Shown: positions 34,954 through 46,375 of the stretch, one piece after another
Layout: each line of letters opens with the position of its first letter
Numbering within the stretch: the first letter of the stretch is position 1
Origin: Rhodospirillales bacterium
GTDB lineage: Bacteria; Pseudomonadota; Alphaproteobacteria; Rhodospirillales; WMHbin7
Assembly (NCBI GenBank): GCA_016215555.1
Contig: JACRJC010000032.1
Span: 1 to 48,701, forward strand
Length of the DNA stretch: 48,701 nt
Direction of reading: 5' to 3'
Program-made: the position numbers and the translations under genes
Notes under the pieces: generated by a model
The model's input: only the letters and a program-made list of their open reading frames with translations
Databases searched by the model: none
What the model was told of the DNA's origin: nothing

Positions 34954-37224
34954 ATGAGAAACGACAACCCAAGGACGCCCTTTGGGGCGCATTTCTCTGC
35001 TGTCTTCTTCGGAACGGCATTGTTCATGCTTGCATACGAAACCGCTAAGCAATCTACATTCGGCAGTACGCTGACCTTGTGGGAATCGCACGGCTTGACG
35101 ATCATCGCAACCGCCGTGGCCGCAACCGCGATATTCCGGGGGCAACGCAAGTTGTTGCTTCGAGCAAGAACTGCCATGGCGGAAAATGAGCGGAAATTCA
35201 GAACCCTTGCCCAGAACGTGTCCGACTGCACCTCACGCCATGATCTTACGGGGCGCATCACATATATAAACCCCGCGTTTGAAAGCGCATTAGGCCGAAA
35301 GGCCGAGGACGTGGTCGGCAAAATGCCCCATGAGATCGACCAATCCGGGCGTTACCGCCCCATCGAGAAGGCAATCCTTAAAGTTGCAACCACGGGCGAA
35401 ACCGTCGAAGTCGAGCAAATCCTTGCAGATTCCCACGGGCTGGAAGGGCCCCATTTTGTTCGGTTTGTCGCCGAAAGAGGGCCAGACGGCGAACCAACCA
35501 GCGTTCTCGGCGTGGGTCGAGACGTCACTGCCCACAAAGAGACGGCGCAGTCGCTTCGCTTGGCAGCCAGCGTTTTTGAATCCACAAAGGACGGCATCAT
35601 GATCACCAACACCGGTGGAAGAATCCTGTCCGTCAATTCCGCCTTCACTGAAATCACCGGTTATTCGGCCGAAGAGGCCGTCGGAGAGTCTCCTCGAATA
35701 TTGAAGTCCGGCCATCACAGCAACGCGTACTATGCCGGGATGTGGCAAACGCTTGTCGCGACCGGGCACTGGCAAGGAGAAGTGTGGAACCGGCGCAAGT
35801 CCGGAGAAGTTTGCCTCATCTGGCAATGCATTAACGCCGTTCGCGACGACGAAGGAGAAATCATCCGTTACGTTTCCGTCTTCAGCGACATCACCGAGAC
35901 CAGAAGAAAGGAAGAACGCATCAGGCATCTGGCGAATCACGACGTGCTGACCGGCCTACCGAACAGACTGCTGTTGATGGACCGTCTTGAACACGCGATC
36001 GAGATATCCAAGCGGGAGCTCACCCGATTGGCCATTCTATCCATTGACCTGGACCGCTTCAAGATCGTCAACGACAGCCTGGGGCATGACGTCGGCGACC
36101 AACTACTGTGTGGCGTCGCCGAACGCTTGAACACGCTCATCAGGAAAAGTGACACCATCGCCCGTCTGGGCGGCGACGAATTCGCGATTGTGATGTCTGA
36201 ATTCTCCACCACCGCCGAATTGGCGCACCTGACGGAACGCGTTGCCGAGCTCATCTCTGAACCGGCCATCATCAAGCAGCGTCCAATCCGCGCCACTGCC
36301 AGCATCGGCCTTGCCGTGTTTCCTCAAGACGGCTTTACCGCCTTGGACCTTTTGAAGAACGCCGATGTGGCCATGTACAAGGCGAAGGATGGGGGAAGGA
36401 ACACATATCGTTTTTTCGACCAAAGCATGAATGAACGAGCGATCGAACGCATGGTTCTCGAGGCGGATCTGCGTTCGGCCCTCGAGCGCGATGAGTTTTT
36501 CCTGGTGTATCAACCCAATATCGACCTTGGCCGCGAGAAGTTGGTTGGGGTCGAAGCCTTGATCCGCTGGCGCCATCCCGAACGCGGCCTAGTGCCGCCG
36601 GTCGAGTTCATCCCCCTCGCTGAAGAGATCGGCCTGATCTTGCCGATCGGTTTATGGGTGTTCAAGGAAGCCTGCCGCCAGACTCGCCAGTGGCTCGACC
36701 AGGGCTACCAGATTGGACATGTGGCGATCAACCTGTCGGCGCGTCAGTTTCAAGATCCCATGCTTATAGACAAACTCAAAGAGACGCTGAAGGAAACTGG
36801 CTTGGAGGCTCATCGCTTGGTTTTGGAGATCACTGAAACCGCTGTAATGGCGAACGCGGCCCAAGCCATCCAAGCGTTGAACGACATCCGTTGCTTGGGC
36901 GTGCGTTTGGCTATGGACGATTTCGGCACTGGTTATTCCAGCCTTAGCTATCTGAAACGCCTGCCGCTGGATATTCTCAAGATCGATCAGAGTTTCGTAG
37001 CCCATCTAGGTGAAAACGCAGAGGATACTGCCGTCGTGCAAGCGATCATCAACCTAAGCCGGACTTTGGCTTTAACCACCATCGCCGAGGGGGTCGAATT
37101 GCCACACCACGCTGACATCTTGCGTGATTTGGGCTGCGACCTTGCCCAGGGATATCTCTATGCCAAGCCCTTGGAACCTGTGGCGCTACAGGCCTGGATC
37201 GCCGAGAGCTTTACGTACACGTAG
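34954..37224 (+). CDS. membrane PAS-PAS-GGDEF-EAL c-di-GMP protein
   Basis: 756 residues. Two hydrophobic helices lie at about 11-28 and 47-62. Two PAS domains follow (about 80-195, with ITYINPAFESALGRKAEDVVG; about 200-325, with ILSVNSAFTEITGYSAEEAVG). The GGDEF domain has an intact GGDEF at residues 406-410, and RKSD five residues before it is the product-inhibition I-site. The EAL domain has EAL at about 533-535, DDFGTGYSS and KIDQSFV. Both halves look catalytically competent, so it could make or break c-di-GMP according to PAS input. It stands alone, transcribed away from rpsB. The start ATG has only a weak GGGA. Confidence 0.93.
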   Translation: MRNDNPRTPFGAHFSAVFFGTALFMLAYETAKQSTFGSTLTLWESHGLTIIATAVAATAIFRGQRKLLLRARTAMAENERKFRTLAQNVSDCTSRHDLTGRITYINPAFESALGRKAEDVVGKMPHEIDQSGRYRPIEKAILKVATTGETVEVEQILADSHGLEGPHFVRFVAERGPDGEPTSVLGVGRDVTAHKETAQSLRLAASVFESTKDGIMITNTGGRILSVNSAFTEITGYSAEEAVGESPRILKSGHHSNAYYAGMWQTLVATGHWQGEVWNRRKSGEVCLIWQCINAVRDDEGEIIRYVSVFSDITETRRKEERIRHLANHDVLTGLPNRLLLMDRLEHAIEISKRELTRLAILSIDLDRFKIVNDSLGHDVGDQLLCGVAERLNTLIRKSDTIARLGGDEFAIVMSEFSTTAELAHLTERVAELISEPAIIKQRPIRATASIGLAVFPQDGFTALDLLKNADVAMYKAKDGGRNTYRFFDQSMNERAIERMVLEADLRSALERDEFFLVYQPNIDLGREKLVGVEALIRWRHPERGLVPPVEFIPLAEEIGLILPIGLWVFKEACRQTRQWLDQGYQIGHVAINLSARQFQDPMLIDKLKETLKETGLEAHRLVLEITETAVMANAAQAIQALNDIRCLGVRLAMDDFGTGYSSLSYLKRLPLDILKIDQSFVAHLGENAEDTAVVQAIINLSRTLALTTIAEGVELPHHADILRDLGCDLAQGYLYAKPLEPVALQAWIAESFTYT

Positions 37225-37330
37225 TATTCGGGCCAAGAGTCCATTTGGAAATTGGCGAGAGCGGCTGCGATGCAAAGCGCACCATGGATGACTCGTCGTG
37301 CCTGCCGAAGCTGGTTGCCAGCCTTTGTAA

Positions 37331-37592
37331 TACCAGTTTGCAGAATGAATAACCTATTTCGTGGCGGCCATTCGCCATGACCGGGCAGGCAGGACGCGAC
37401 GAGCGTAGCGGGGCTACGGTCGAGCGGCCTAACGAACCCGGCATGGCGAATGGCCCCACCGCAGGCCGGGCGCTTTTTCGCGGGCAATGCGTTGCGGACA
37501 GCTTACTGTGATCCACACAGCCGCGCGTTCCGCGCCTGTTGCCCACGAAAAATCGCTCCGGCGAAATGTGTTATTCATTCTGCAAACTGGTA
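37331..37592. mobile_element. MITE-like element with 23-bp perfect inverted ends
   Basis: 262 bp bounded by perfect inverted repeats (left TACCAGTTTGCAGAATGAAT..., right the exact reverse complement), 23 bp long, then two mismatches and six more matching bases. TAA directly repeated on both sides is a possible 3-bp target duplication. Inside is a second inverted repeat (GGCCATTCGCCATG at 37366-37379, mirrored at 37442-37455) with a small GAGCGTAGC-type hairpin in between. It has no coding capacity. It looks like a non-autonomous miniature element or another highly structured repeat. Confidence 0.7.
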
Positions 37593-37705
37593 TAAGTCCT
37601 TGAGGCGGCGGATTCCATAGGGCACGGAAGGATTACGAACAATAATCGATTGCCGAGAATAGCGGGCGGAGCCCAACCGGCCCCGCCCCAAACGCTTTCT
37701 TCCCG

Positions 37706-39364
37706 TTACGCCGCCCGCACGTTGGTAAGAAATGTCTCCACATGCTTGGTCACGCTGGAGGCAACCTTCTCCAGTTCTTCGGCCACGTTGAACAACTGCC
37801 CCGCCATCTCGCCGGTCGTCACCGAAGCCTGGGCGACGCCGGTGATGTTGCTCGTCACTTCCGCCGTTCCCTGGCTGGCCTGGGCGACATTGCGGGCGAT
37901 TTCCTGGGTTGCCGCGTTTTGTTCCTCGGCGGCGCTGGCGATCGAAGAGACCACCTCGTTGACCTGGCCGATGACGCTGGCCACACGCTGAGTTGCCACC
38001 AAGGCCGACTGCGTCGATCCTTGCATTTCGGTGATTTGCTTGCTGATCTCTTCCGTCGCCTTGGCGGTCTGATTGGCCAGGCTTTTCACTTCATTGGCGA
38101 CCACGGCGAATCCCTTGCCGGCATCGCCGGCGCGGGCCGCTTCGATCGTGGCATTCAAGGCCAGAAGATTGGTCTGCGAGGCGATATCGTTGATGAGATT
38201 GATGATCTCTCCGATCTTCTGAGCCGAAGAGGCCAAACTGTCCATGGTGCCGTTGGCTTCGTTGATTCCCGAGACCGCATCTTGCGTGATGCGCGTCGTG
38301 TCTTGAACCCGGCGGCTGATTTCCTGGGTCGAGGCGCCCAGTTCTTCGGCCGCTGAAGCCACGGTTTGAACATTGCTGGAAGCTTCCTCGGCCGCCGCCG
38401 AGACGGCAGCGCTTTGGCGCGAGGTCTGCTCTGCCGCCGCATGCACGCTGTTCGAGGTCACGTGAACCTGCTTGACCGACTCGTCAACCCGGGTGATGAC
38501 GCGGCGGATCATGGTGTCGAAATCGGCGGTCAGCAATTCGCGCTTCTTGGCCCGTTCCATGTCCTGGGCCAACTGGGCGCGGGATTCGGCCTCCAACTGC
38601 TCGGCCTTGATCATGCTTTCCTTGAAGATCAGAACCGCCCGGGCCATGTCGCCGATTTCATCGGTGTTGTCGGTGGCGGGAATCGCCACCGACTTGTCGC
38701 CGCCCGACAGTTTCTGCATGACGTCGGTCATCAACTGGACGGGCCGCGTGATCGAACGCGCAATCAGGAAGCCCAGGACGACGCCCAAAAGAATGCCGCC
38801 CAGCAAAGCGCCCAGCAACGTCCGTTCGCCGGTGGTCATGGCGCTTTCCATCTGGTCCTTCAACACCTGACGCGCCTCGGCGGCGTCCTTTTCGATTTCA
38901 CGCGCGGCGGCGACCATCTTCTTCTCGGCTTCGGCCTGGGCCGAATCCTTCGCCTGGTTCTTGACGGCGTCCAAACCGCCACTGGCCTTGAAGGCCTTGG
39001 CATATTCCTTGAAGCCTTCGTCATAGGCTTTGGCGGACCTGACGATCTCGTCCATCAGGTCGCGGTTCTTCTGGTTGATGAAACGCGTCTTCAATTCCTC
39101 GGCTTGGGAAATCAACTTCTTCACGCCTTCATCAACGTCGCCGATCAGCTTTTCGTCGCCGCGCAGCATGAAATTCTTTTCATCGCGCCGGACTTCCAGG
39201 GCCATTTTGACGATCCGGTTCGTATCGTCGCCCTTCTCGACGCGGTCCACGACCGTGCCCAGCGTGTTCATCGCAATCACCACCAGCCCGATGCTGATCG
39301 CCAGCAGCAGGCCATAGCCGACCAGAATGCGATATCTGATCTTTAGGCGTTCGAGGATGCTCAT
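37706..39364 (-). CDS. methyl-accepting chemotaxis protein
   Basis: 552 residues. The first membrane helix is at about 11-31. A helical periplasmic sensor covers about 32-180, with [16 protein letters not shown], the motif of HBM-type (helical bimodular) sensors. The second helix is at about 183-203, then HAMP ([19 protein letters not shown]). The cytoplasmic signalling domain has the conserved hairpin tip [20 protein letters not shown]. The ligand is unknown; HBM sensors of other bacteria bind organic acids. It is monocistronic, with 241 bp of AT-rich DNA upstream (39365-39605) that should contain its promoter; no other gene is seen there. Confidence 0.95.
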   Translation of the reverse strand: MSILERLKIRYRILVGYGLLLAISIGLVVIAMNTLGTVVDRVEKGDDTNRIVKMALEVRRDEKNFMLRGDEKLIGDVDEGVKKLISQAEELKTRFINQKNRDLMDEIVRSAKAYDEGFKEYAKAFKASGGLDAVKNQAKDSAQAEAEKKMVAAAREIEKDAAEARQVLKDQMESAMTTGERTLLGALLGGILLGVVLGFLIARSITRPVQLMTDVMQKLSGGDKSVAIPATDNTDEIGDMARAVLIFKESMIKAEQLEAESRAQLAQDMERAKKRELLTADFDTMIRRVITRVDESVKQVHVTSNSVHAAAEQTSRQSAAVSAAAEEASSNVQTVASAAEELGASTQEISRRVQDTTRITQDAVSGINEANGTMDSLASSAQKIGEIINLINDIASQTNLLALNATIEAARAGDAGKGFAVVANEVKSLANQTAKATEEISKQITEMQGSTQSALVATQRVASVIGQVNEVVSSIASAAEEQNAATQEIARNVAQASQGTAEVTSNITGVAQASVTTGEMAGQLFNVAEELEKVASSVTKHVETFLTNVRAA

Positions 39365-39605
39365 GATTATCTCCCAATAATTAGGTGTAACCGGGAGTAA
39401 AAGGCAAATATATTCGAGGAGTCAACTTTATAATGACCTTATAATTCCTGAGTACTAAATCGGAGGTTACAATTCTAAAGAATGGCCCAACAACTTATTT
39501 CATATTCGTGAATGATATACTATGCGTTAGCACAAAACATTCATATCAATATAAATTATAAGGATAATTCTCGAGCGAATATATCAAATCGTACAAATCA
39601 ATTCT

Positions 39606-42600
39606 TCATATCTCCCGTAATTCCCGTATTCCTTGCAAGGCCCGCAGGCTGGAGAGCAGGCCCGGCGAGAGGGCGTAATTGCCCTTCAGCAGCATCTCGA
39701 CCTCGCCCTGTTCGGTCTGCGGGACCAGAATGACGCGGCCCTTGCCCCGAGGCTCGCGGGCCAGCAGCGCCTTCAACTCGGCGACCGGGGCGCTGTCGGC
39801 GAAATAGACCTTGATGCCGCCCGAGGTCTTGGCCGCCGCCTGATCGAGCGCGGAAATCTCCTGGGCCAGCAGCTTGATCTGATCCTCGTCCATGCGCGCA
39901 TCGACGGTCAGCAGCAGGGGTTGGCCGCTTTCCAAAAGATCGCGCGAGGCGGCAAGCACCTCGGAGAACAGCGTCACTTCGAAAGTGCCGGTCATGTCCG
40001 ACACCTGAGCGAAGGCGAAACGCGAACCGCGCTGGCTGGTGCGCTCCTGCTTGCCGATCAGCACGCCCGCCAGTTTGACCCGGCTTTTGCCGCCGGCGGC
40101 CAGATGGCCTGGCAGTTCCGTGCATTTGATGACATGCAGCCGTTCCAGGCTTTTGGCATAGGCATCCAAAGGATGGGCCGACAAATAGAATCCAATGGCC
40201 GCGAATTCCTCCTTCAGCCGATCCATGGGCGGCCAGTCGGCGCGGTTGGGCAAACGCGGCGCGTTGGCCTTGGGATCGATGGCGCCGAACAGGCTGCTTT
40301 GTCCGCTTTCGCGCTCTTCCTGGGCGGCGCTGGCTTCGCGCATCAGGATGTCCAATCCGTCCATGAGACGGGCGCGGTTATTGTCCAGACTGTCGAAGGC
40401 GCCGGCGCGGATCAGATTTTCGACCTGGCGGCGATTGAGCGTCTTGGTATCGAGACGGCGGAAGAGATCGGCCACGTCCTTGAAGGGGCCGTTCTTCGCC
40501 CGCTCGTCGCACAGCGCCTGCATCGCCGCCAGGCCGACATTCTTGATGGCCGCCAGAGCATAGCGCACCTGACCGTTATCGACGGAAAAAGTGGGCATCG
40601 ATGTGTTGACGTCGGGCGGCAGCAGCTTGACCTTGATGCGCTCCAACTCCTGGCGGAAAACGGCCAGCTTGTCGGTCGAGCCCATATCGTAGGTCATGGA
40701 AGCGGCGATGAACTCGACCGGATGATTGGCCTTCATCCAGGCGGTTTGATAGGCGACCACGGCATAGGCGGCGGCGTGGCTTTTGTTGAAGCCGTATTCA
40801 GCGAACTTGGCCACCATGTCGAAGATGTGCGAAGCCTGGGATTCAGGCACCTTCCTGGCCACCGCGCCATCGACAAAGCCCTTTCTTTGGGCGTCCATCT
40901 CTTCCTTGATCTTCTTGCCCATGGCGCGGCGCAACAGATCGGCGCCGCCCAGCGAATAGCCGCTCAACACCTGGGCGATCTGCATCACCTGTTCCTGATA
41001 GACCATGATGCCGAAGGTTTCCTTTAAGATCGGCTCCAACGTCGGATGCAGATAATCGGGCGTTTCCTCGCCATGCTTGCGCTTGATGTAGCTGGGAATG
41101 TTGCCCATCGGGCCCGGACGGTAAAGGGCGACGATGGCGATGATGTCTTCCAGCGTGTCGGGTTTCAGGCCCTTCAGCGTGTCGCGCATGCCGGCACTTT
41201 CCAACTGGAACACGCCCACCGTGTCGCCGCGCCCCAGCATCTCGTAGGTGGGACGGTCGTCGAGCGGCAGCGCCGACAGATCGATCTCGACCCCCTTGGG
41301 CCTGGCCAGGCGCACCGCCGTTTGCAGCACGGTCAGCGTCTTCAGGCCCAGAAAGTCGAACTTGACCAGACCCGCCGATTCCACCCATTTCATGTTGAAC
41401 TGGGTGACCGGCATGTCGGATCTGGGATCGCGGTAGAGCGGCACCAATTCGTCCAGCGGACGGTCGCCGATCACCACGCCGGCGGCATGGGTCGAGGCGT
41501 GACGGTAAAGTCCTTCCAGCTTCTGGCCGACATCCAACAGCTTGCCCACCACCGGATCGGCTTCGCGCATCTGGCCCAGCAAAGGCTCGCTATCGATGGC
41601 CTCGGCGATGGTGATGGGCTTGGCGGGATTCTGCGGCACCAGCTTGCAGATGCGGTCAACCTGTCCATAGGGCATTTCCAGAACGCGCCCGACATCGCGC
41701 AGCGCCGCCCGGGCCTGCAATTTTCCAAAAGTGATGATCTGGGCGACTTTGTCCTGGCCGTATTCGCGCTGGACATAGCGAATCACTTCGTCGCGCCGGT
41801 CCTGGCAGAAGTCGATATCGAAGTCGGGCATCGACACGCGTTCGGGATTCAAAAACCGCTCGAACAGCAGATTGAAGCGCAGCGGATCGAGATCGGTGAT
41901 GGTCAAGGCCCAGGCGACGACCGAACCGGCGCCCGAGCCGCGACCCGGCCCCACCGGAATATCGTGCTCCTTGGACCATTGAATGAAGTCGGCGACGATC
42001 AGGAAATAGCCGGGGAAACCCATCTTCACGATGACGTCGAGTTCATAATCCAAACGCTCGCGGTAAGGCTTGGCGGCATGCGCCTTTTCGCTCTCGCTCA
42101 TCCCTTCCTTGAAGACATGGACCGGCAGGCGCTTTTCCAATCCGTCACGGGCCATCTGGCGCAACGCCTCTTCCTCGCTGCGGCCTTGCAGCTTGGTATA
42201 GACGGGCAGGATGGGCTTGACCTTGGCCGGCCAATAGGCGCAGCGCTGGGCCACCACCAGCGTATTGTCGGCGGCTTCGGGAATGTCGGCAAACAGCAGG
42301 CGCATTTCATCGGCCGACTTGAAGCGATGTTCCGGCGTCACCCGCCGGCGGTCGGTCTGCGAGACATAGGCGCCGCCGGCGATGCACAACAGCGCGTCAT
42401 GCGCCTCGTACATGCTTTCCGGCCCGAAGAAACATTCATTGGTGGCCAGCAGCGGAATATCCAAATCATAGGCGAAATCGACGAAGCCGGATTCCGTGCG
42501 CCGTTCCTCGTCCAGACCGTGACGCTGGATTTCCATATACAGGCGATTGGGAAACGAAGCCTTCAAACGCGCCAGCAACTCGCGCCCCTTGTCCTTGGCC

Positions 42601-43067
42601 CCTTCCAACAGCAAGCGCCCTATGGGTCCTGCCACGCCGCCGGTCAGCAGCAGCAAACCTTCGCAATGCGCTTCCAGGTCGGACAGCGATATTTGCGGCG
42701 TCTCGCCGGCCTCGGTTTCCAGAAAAGCGTGACTGACCAGCTTCAAGAGATTGGCATAGCCGGTCTGGTTCTGGCACAGCACGACGACGGGATCGGGATC
42801 GGGCTTGCGCCCGTCGCGGAAGGGACTGCTGCCCTCGGCCTCCTCGCGGCGGATCGCCAATTGGCAGCCGACGATGGGCTGGATGCCGGCATCGGTGCAG
42901 CTTGACGCGAAATCGAGGCCGCCGAACAGATTGCCGGTATCGGTCAGCGCCACCGCGGGCATGCGGTTCTTATCGCAGAGCTTGATCAGCTCCTTGACCT
43001 TGATCGCCCCCTCGGCCAGCGAATAGGCCGAATGAACGCGCAGATGGATGAAATTGGCGACCGGCAT
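39606..43067 (-). CDS. dnaE: DNA polymerase III alpha subunit
   Basis: 1153 residues, DnaE1 type. The PHP domain starts FIHLRVHSAYSLAEGAIKV. The palm aspartates are in MPDFDIDFCQDRRDEV, and a further conserved block is KFDFLGLKTLTVLQ. A helix-hairpin-helix region, an OB domain (VKLAGVLIGKQERTSQRG) and a short C-terminal domain end the protein. It is the main replicative polymerase. Length is as in E. coli. The ATG at 43067 gives the family N-terminus. Confidence 0.97.
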   Translation of the reverse strand: MPVANFIHLRVHSAYSLAEGAIKVKELIKLCDKNRMPAVALTDTGNLFGGLDFASSCTDAGIQPIVGCQLAIRREEAEGSSPFRDGRKPDPDPVVVLCQNQTGYANLLKLVSHAFLETEAGETPQISLSDLEAHCEGLLLLTGGVAGPIGRLLLEGAKDKGRELLARLKASFPNRLYMEIQRHGLDEERRTESGFVDFAYDLDIPLLATNECFFGPESMYEAHDALLCIAGGAYVSQTDRRRVTPEHRFKSADEMRLLFADIPEAADNTLVVAQRCAYWPAKVKPILPVYTKLQGRSEEEALRQMARDGLEKRLPVHVFKEGMSESEKAHAAKPYRERLDYELDVIVKMGFPGYFLIVADFIQWSKEHDIPVGPGRGSGAGSVVAWALTITDLDPLRFNLLFERFLNPERVSMPDFDIDFCQDRRDEVIRYVQREYGQDKVAQIITFGKLQARAALRDVGRVLEMPYGQVDRICKLVPQNPAKPITIAEAIDSEPLLGQMREADPVVGKLLDVGQKLEGLYRHASTHAAGVVIGDRPLDELVPLYRDPRSDMPVTQFNMKWVESAGLVKFDFLGLKTLTVLQTAVRLARPKGVEIDLSALPLDDRPTYEMLGRGDTVGVFQLESAGMRDTLKGLKPDTLEDIIAIVALYRPGPMGNIPSYIKRKHGEETPDYLHPTLEPILKETFGIMVYQEQVMQIAQVLSGYSLGGADLLRRAMGKKIKEEMDAQRKGFVDGAVARKVPESQASHIFDMVAKFAEYGFNKSHAAAYAVVAYQTAWMKANHPVEFIAASMTYDMGSTDKLAVFRQELERIKVKLLPPDVNTSMPTFSVDNGQVRYALAAIKNVGLAAMQALCDERAKNGPFKDVADLFRRLDTKTLNRRQVENLIRAGAFDSLDNNRARLMDGLDILMREASAAQEERESGQSSLFGAIDPKANAPRLPNRADWPPMDRLKEEFAAIGFYLSAHPLDAYAKSLERLHVIKCTELPGHLAAGGKSRVKLAGVLIGKQERTSQRGSRFAFAQVSDMTGTFEVTLFSEVLAASRDLLESGQPLLLTVDARMDEDQIKLLAQEISALDQAAAKTSGGIKVYFADSAPVAELKALLAREPRGKGRVILVPQTEQGEVEMLLKGNYALSPGLLSSLRALQGIRELREI

Positions 43068-43068
43068 T

Positions 43069-43095
43069 GGGGGAGGATGGCATGCGTCCTCCCCC
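43069..43095 (-). terminator. hairpin between hcrB and dnaE
   Basis: Nine-bp perfect stem GGGGGAGGA / TCCTCCCCC with a 9-nt loop, in the 33-bp gap. No T run follows on either strand, so it may be a weak terminator or processing site between the hcr genes and dnaE. Confidence 0.45.
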
Positions 43096-43100
43096 CGCCG

Positions 43101-44069
43101 TCAAGCGGCCTTTATCCACAGGGCTTCGGTCAGTTTGCGGGCCAGGGCCAGCGCCATGCGGCGGCGGTATTTGACCGATGAAACCGTGGATTTCAGCACA
43201 TTCGAGATTTTGCGCACCGATTTGGCCAGAGTTTCGGCGGCACTTGCGTTCCAGACCTGACCGATCAACTCATCGACCGGAACCATCAGGGGCGCCGAAT
43301 TGGTGCCGGTGATGGCGACTCGCAAACCCGCGATCTTGCCGCCTTCCTTCTTCAAAGCGACGGCGACCCCGGCCAGCGGAAATTCAATCGCTTCCCGCAC
43401 CCGGGCCTTTTCATAGGCCGACAGCCATCCGGCCTGGGGCGGAATGACGATATGGGTCAGCAACTCGCCCGCTTCCAAGGTCAGATGCTTGGCGCCTTGT
43501 TCCTGAAACAGACCGGCCAGCGCAAGACTGCGTGTCCCCTTCGGCCCCATGATCTCAACCTTGGCATCCAACACCATCAAGGCAGGCGCGATGTCGCCAT
43601 GATAGGTGGCGTAGCAGCGATCGCTTTTGGCCACCACATGGCACTTGTCGCCCCTATACTTCAGGCAGTATCCGTTGCCTTCCCGCCACCAGTCGCTTTG
43701 ATTATAGAAAACGCAGCGCGTATCCTGGCACAGATTGCCGCCCAGCGTCGCCTGGGCGCGATGGGTGGGACCGGCGACACCCAAGGCCGCCTGCTTCACG
43801 GCATCGGGCGCCAGGGGTGATTCGGCCAGGGTTTCCAGTGAAACCAAAGCGCCGATGCGCAAGCCGCCGTCCGGCTGGCGTTCGACCGCCGACAAACCGG
43901 CAAGCGCCGACAGATCGACCAGTTGCGATGGCAGGCCGATGCCGCGCCGCAGATTGGGCAACAGATCGGTGCCGCCCGCGATGGCCATCGCCCCCTCCTT
44001 GGTCAGGGCGGCCAGCGCTTCATGCAGGCTTTGGGGACGCTTGAAATCGAATTGAGGAAGCAGATTCAT
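43101..44069 (-). CDS. hcrB: 4-hydroxybenzoyl-CoA reductase beta (FAD) subunit
   Basis: 322 residues of the xanthine-oxidase-family FAD subunit type ([15 protein letters not shown] is the FAD loop). The decisive feature is an extra cysteine-rich insertion absent from ordinary family members: C119, C135, C143 and C152, with spacing 16-8-9. This matches the [4Fe-4S] cluster ligands described for Thauera aromatica HcrB (C122, C138, C146, C155, from memory). That cluster allows reductive removal of the phenolic hydroxyl. It overlaps hcrA as ATGA. Confidence 0.92.
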   Translation of the reverse strand: MNLLPQFDFKRPQSLHEALAALTKEGAMAIAGGTDLLPNLRRGIGLPSQLVDLSALAGLSAVERQPDGGLRIGALVSLETLAESPLAPDAVKQAALGVAGPTHRAQATLGGNLCQDTRCVFYNQSDWWREGNGYCLKYRGDKCHVVAKSDRCYATYHGDIAPALMVLDAKVEIMGPKGTRSLALAGLFQEQGAKHLTLEAGELLTHIVIPPQAGWLSAYEKARVREAIEFPLAGVAVALKKEGGKIAGLRVAITGTNSAPLMVPVDELIGQVWNASAAETLAKSVRKISNVLKSTVSSVKYRRRMALALARKLTEALWIKAA

Positions 44070-46375
44070 TGGGCGGCCTCCTTCGCATCCAGATAGTCGG
44101 CCATGCGTTCCGGACTGAGGGGCAATTGGTCGGTTCGAATGCCCGTCGCCTCGTACACCGCATCCATGACGGCGGGCAGGAAACCGGCCAACATGCCCTC
44201 GCTGGCTTCCTTGGCGCCGAAAGGTCCGTTGGGATCGATGGATTCGACGATGATGACCTCCATGTCCGGACTGTCTTGCATGGTCGGCACGCGGTAATCG
44301 ATCAGATTGCCGTGCAGCATGCGCCCGTCATCGAAGCGGGTTTCCTCGGAAAGCGCCTGGCCCATGCCCATCCAGACGCCGCCCTGAATCTGGCCTTCGA
44401 CGGCCAGCGGATTGAGCGCTTTGCCGACATCGACCGCCACCCAGACCTTGATCGGCTTGACCTTGCCGGTGATTTCATCGACCTCGGCCTCGACCACCTG
44501 GGCGGAATAGCAAAATCCCATCGTGGCGCCGATGGCGCTGCCGCGGATCGCCTTGTCGCCCATGAATTCCTTGGGACAGTTGTAGGTGCCCTTGACGGTG
44601 ATGGCGCCGCTATTGACCATCGCTTCCTTGACGACGTCGGCGAAGGGCAGGCCCTTGTCCTGGCTGCCCGCCACCATGAAATGTTCGTCGTGATTGACGA
44701 TGTCCGAAGGATTGGCTTCCAGCTTCCTGGCCGCCGCCTCGGCCAGCAATTGGCGCAACTGCTGGGCGGCGTGCAGCGAGGCATTGCCGACCATGAAGGT
44801 GACGCGCGAGGAATAGCTGCCATTGTCCTTGGGCGTGAGCGCGCTGTCGGCGGCAATGACGTTGATGCGCTTGATCTCGACGCCCAGAACTTCGGCCACC
44901 ACCTGCGCCGCCATGGTGCTGGAACCCTGACCGATATCGGCCGCACCCGTGAAAATGGTCAGGCCGCCGTCGAAATCGAGTTTCAGATTGACGATGGCGT
45001 GCGGCTCGCCGGTCCAATGTTTGGGCGTCGATGTGCCGGAAACGAAATGGGCGCAGCCCAGTCCCAGCCCCCTGCCCTTGGGCATATGGCCGCGCCGTTG
45101 GGCCCAACCCGAGGCCTTCATCACCTTGTCCAGACATTCGGGCAGGCCATAGCTCATCACCTTCTGGGCCAGCATGGTGGTGTAGGGCACGGATTGAATC
45201 AGATTGCCGCGGCGGACCTGGAAGGGATCAAGACCCAATTCCTCGCCCATGATCGTCATCAGATCTTCGAAGGCGGCCCTGGCATCGACGGTGCCGTGGC
45301 CGCGCATGGCCCCGCAGGGCGGCGTGTTGGTGTAGACGCGCCAGGCATCGTGTTTGATGGCCGGCAGATCGTAGATGCCGTGCAAAAGCGCTCCGGTATA
45401 AAGGATGGTGATGATGCCGTAGCCGGCATAGGCGCCGCCGGGCTGAATCACCTCTTCATGGCAGGCCGTGATCTTGCCGTCCTTGGTCATGCCCAGTTTC
45501 AAGGTGATCTCCGCCGCCGGGCGTCCGCGATGCGAGATGAACGTATCCTCGCGGCTTTGCAGCGTGCGCACCTTGCCCTTGGCCTTCACGGCCAGCAAGG
45601 ACGTGATGATTTCGAAACTCAATGCCTCGGTTCTGGCCCCGAAGCCGCCGCCCAGGAAGGGCTTGACGACGCGGATGCGCGCCGTATCCATTTGCAGGCA
45701 CTGCGCCACTTTCAAATGCACATAATAGGGCACCTGGGTGGTGGTATGAAGCGTAAGGTAGCCGCGCTCGGGATCATACTCGGCCAGGCTGGCGTTGGGC
45801 TCGATATGGACGTGATTGACCTCGGCGAATTTGTAGGTTTTGGTGCGGATCAGATCGGCCTTGGCGAATCCCTCCTCGGAATTTCCAAACTCGTTATGCA
45901 CTTCGCGCAGCACATTGTTGGGCTTGTCGTCGTGCAGAGGGACGACGCCCGCCGCCATCGCCTTTCTGGGATCGTAATAGGCCGGCAGATCTTCGTAGTC
46001 GATCCGGATCAACTTCAGCGCCGCCTCGGCGGTTTTTTCGTCGATGGCCGCCAGGGCGGCCACCGGATCGCCGCGGTAACGCACTTTTTCCCGGGCCAGC
46101 GGATATTCGTTCTCGGCGATCGGCAGCACGCCGAAGGGAACCGGCGTGTCCTCGCCGGTGATCACGGCCACCACGCCGGGAAGCGCTGCGGCCTTCGACA
46201 CGTCGATGGACAGAATGCGGGCATGGGCCTTGGTCGACCGCAGGATGCGCCCGACCAAAGCGCCGACATGGGGCAGATCGGCGGTATATTTGGCCTTGCC
46301 GGTGACCTTCTCGACGCCATCGATCAAAGGCGTGCGGGCGCCGATCTTGCCGTTATTGGGGGTCAGGGCGTTCAT
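44066..46375 (-). CDS. hcrA: 4-hydroxybenzoyl-CoA reductase alpha (Mo) subunit
   Basis: 769 residues, the same length as the Thauera enzyme (from memory). It is the molybdopterin-cytosine-dinucleotide subunit. Family motifs include [20 protein letters not shown] near the N-terminus, [32 protein letters not shown] and the [11 protein letters not shown] block, with [12 protein letters not shown] at the C-terminus. With HcrB and HcrC it dehydroxylates 4-hydroxybenzoyl-CoA to benzoyl-CoA in anaerobic phenol and aromatic degradation. The start at 46375 overlaps the hcrC stop (ATGA). Confidence 0.93.
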   Translation of the reverse strand: MNALTPNNGKIGARTPLIDGVEKVTGKAKYTADLPHVGALVGRILRSTKAHARILSIDVSKAAALPGVVAVITGEDTPVPFGVLPIAENEYPLAREKVRYRGDPVAALAAIDEKTAEAALKLIRIDYEDLPAYYDPRKAMAAGVVPLHDDKPNNVLREVHNEFGNSEEGFAKADLIRTKTYKFAEVNHVHIEPNASLAEYDPERGYLTLHTTTQVPYYVHLKVAQCLQMDTARIRVVKPFLGGGFGARTEALSFEIITSLLAVKAKGKVRTLQSREDTFISHRGRPAAEITLKLGMTKDGKITACHEEVIQPGGAYAGYGIITILYTGALLHGIYDLPAIKHDAWRVYTNTPPCGAMRGHGTVDARAAFEDLMTIMGEELGLDPFQVRRGNLIQSVPYTTMLAQKVMSYGLPECLDKVMKASGWAQRRGHMPKGRGLGLGCAHFVSGTSTPKHWTGEPHAIVNLKLDFDGGLTIFTGAADIGQGSSTMAAQVVAEVLGVEIKRINVIAADSALTPKDNGSYSSRVTFMVGNASLHAAQQLRQLLAEAAARKLEANPSDIVNHDEHFMVAGSQDKGLPFADVVKEAMVNSGAITVKGTYNCPKEFMGDKAIRGSAIGATMGFCYSAQVVEAEVDEITGKVKPIKVWVAVDVGKALNPLAVEGQIQGGVWMGMGQALSEETRFDDGRMLHGNLIDYRVPTMQDSPDMEVIIVESIDPNGPFGAKEASEGMLAGFLPAVMDAVYEATGIRTDQLPLSPERMADYLDAKEAAQ

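Noticed and set aside
37225..37330. Terminator for the GGDEF-EAL gene
   Set aside because: No stem followed by T residues was found in this stretch.
41046..42905. 619-codon plus-strand open frame opposite dnaE
   Set aside because: Shadow of dnaE codon bias; composition typical of antisense frames.
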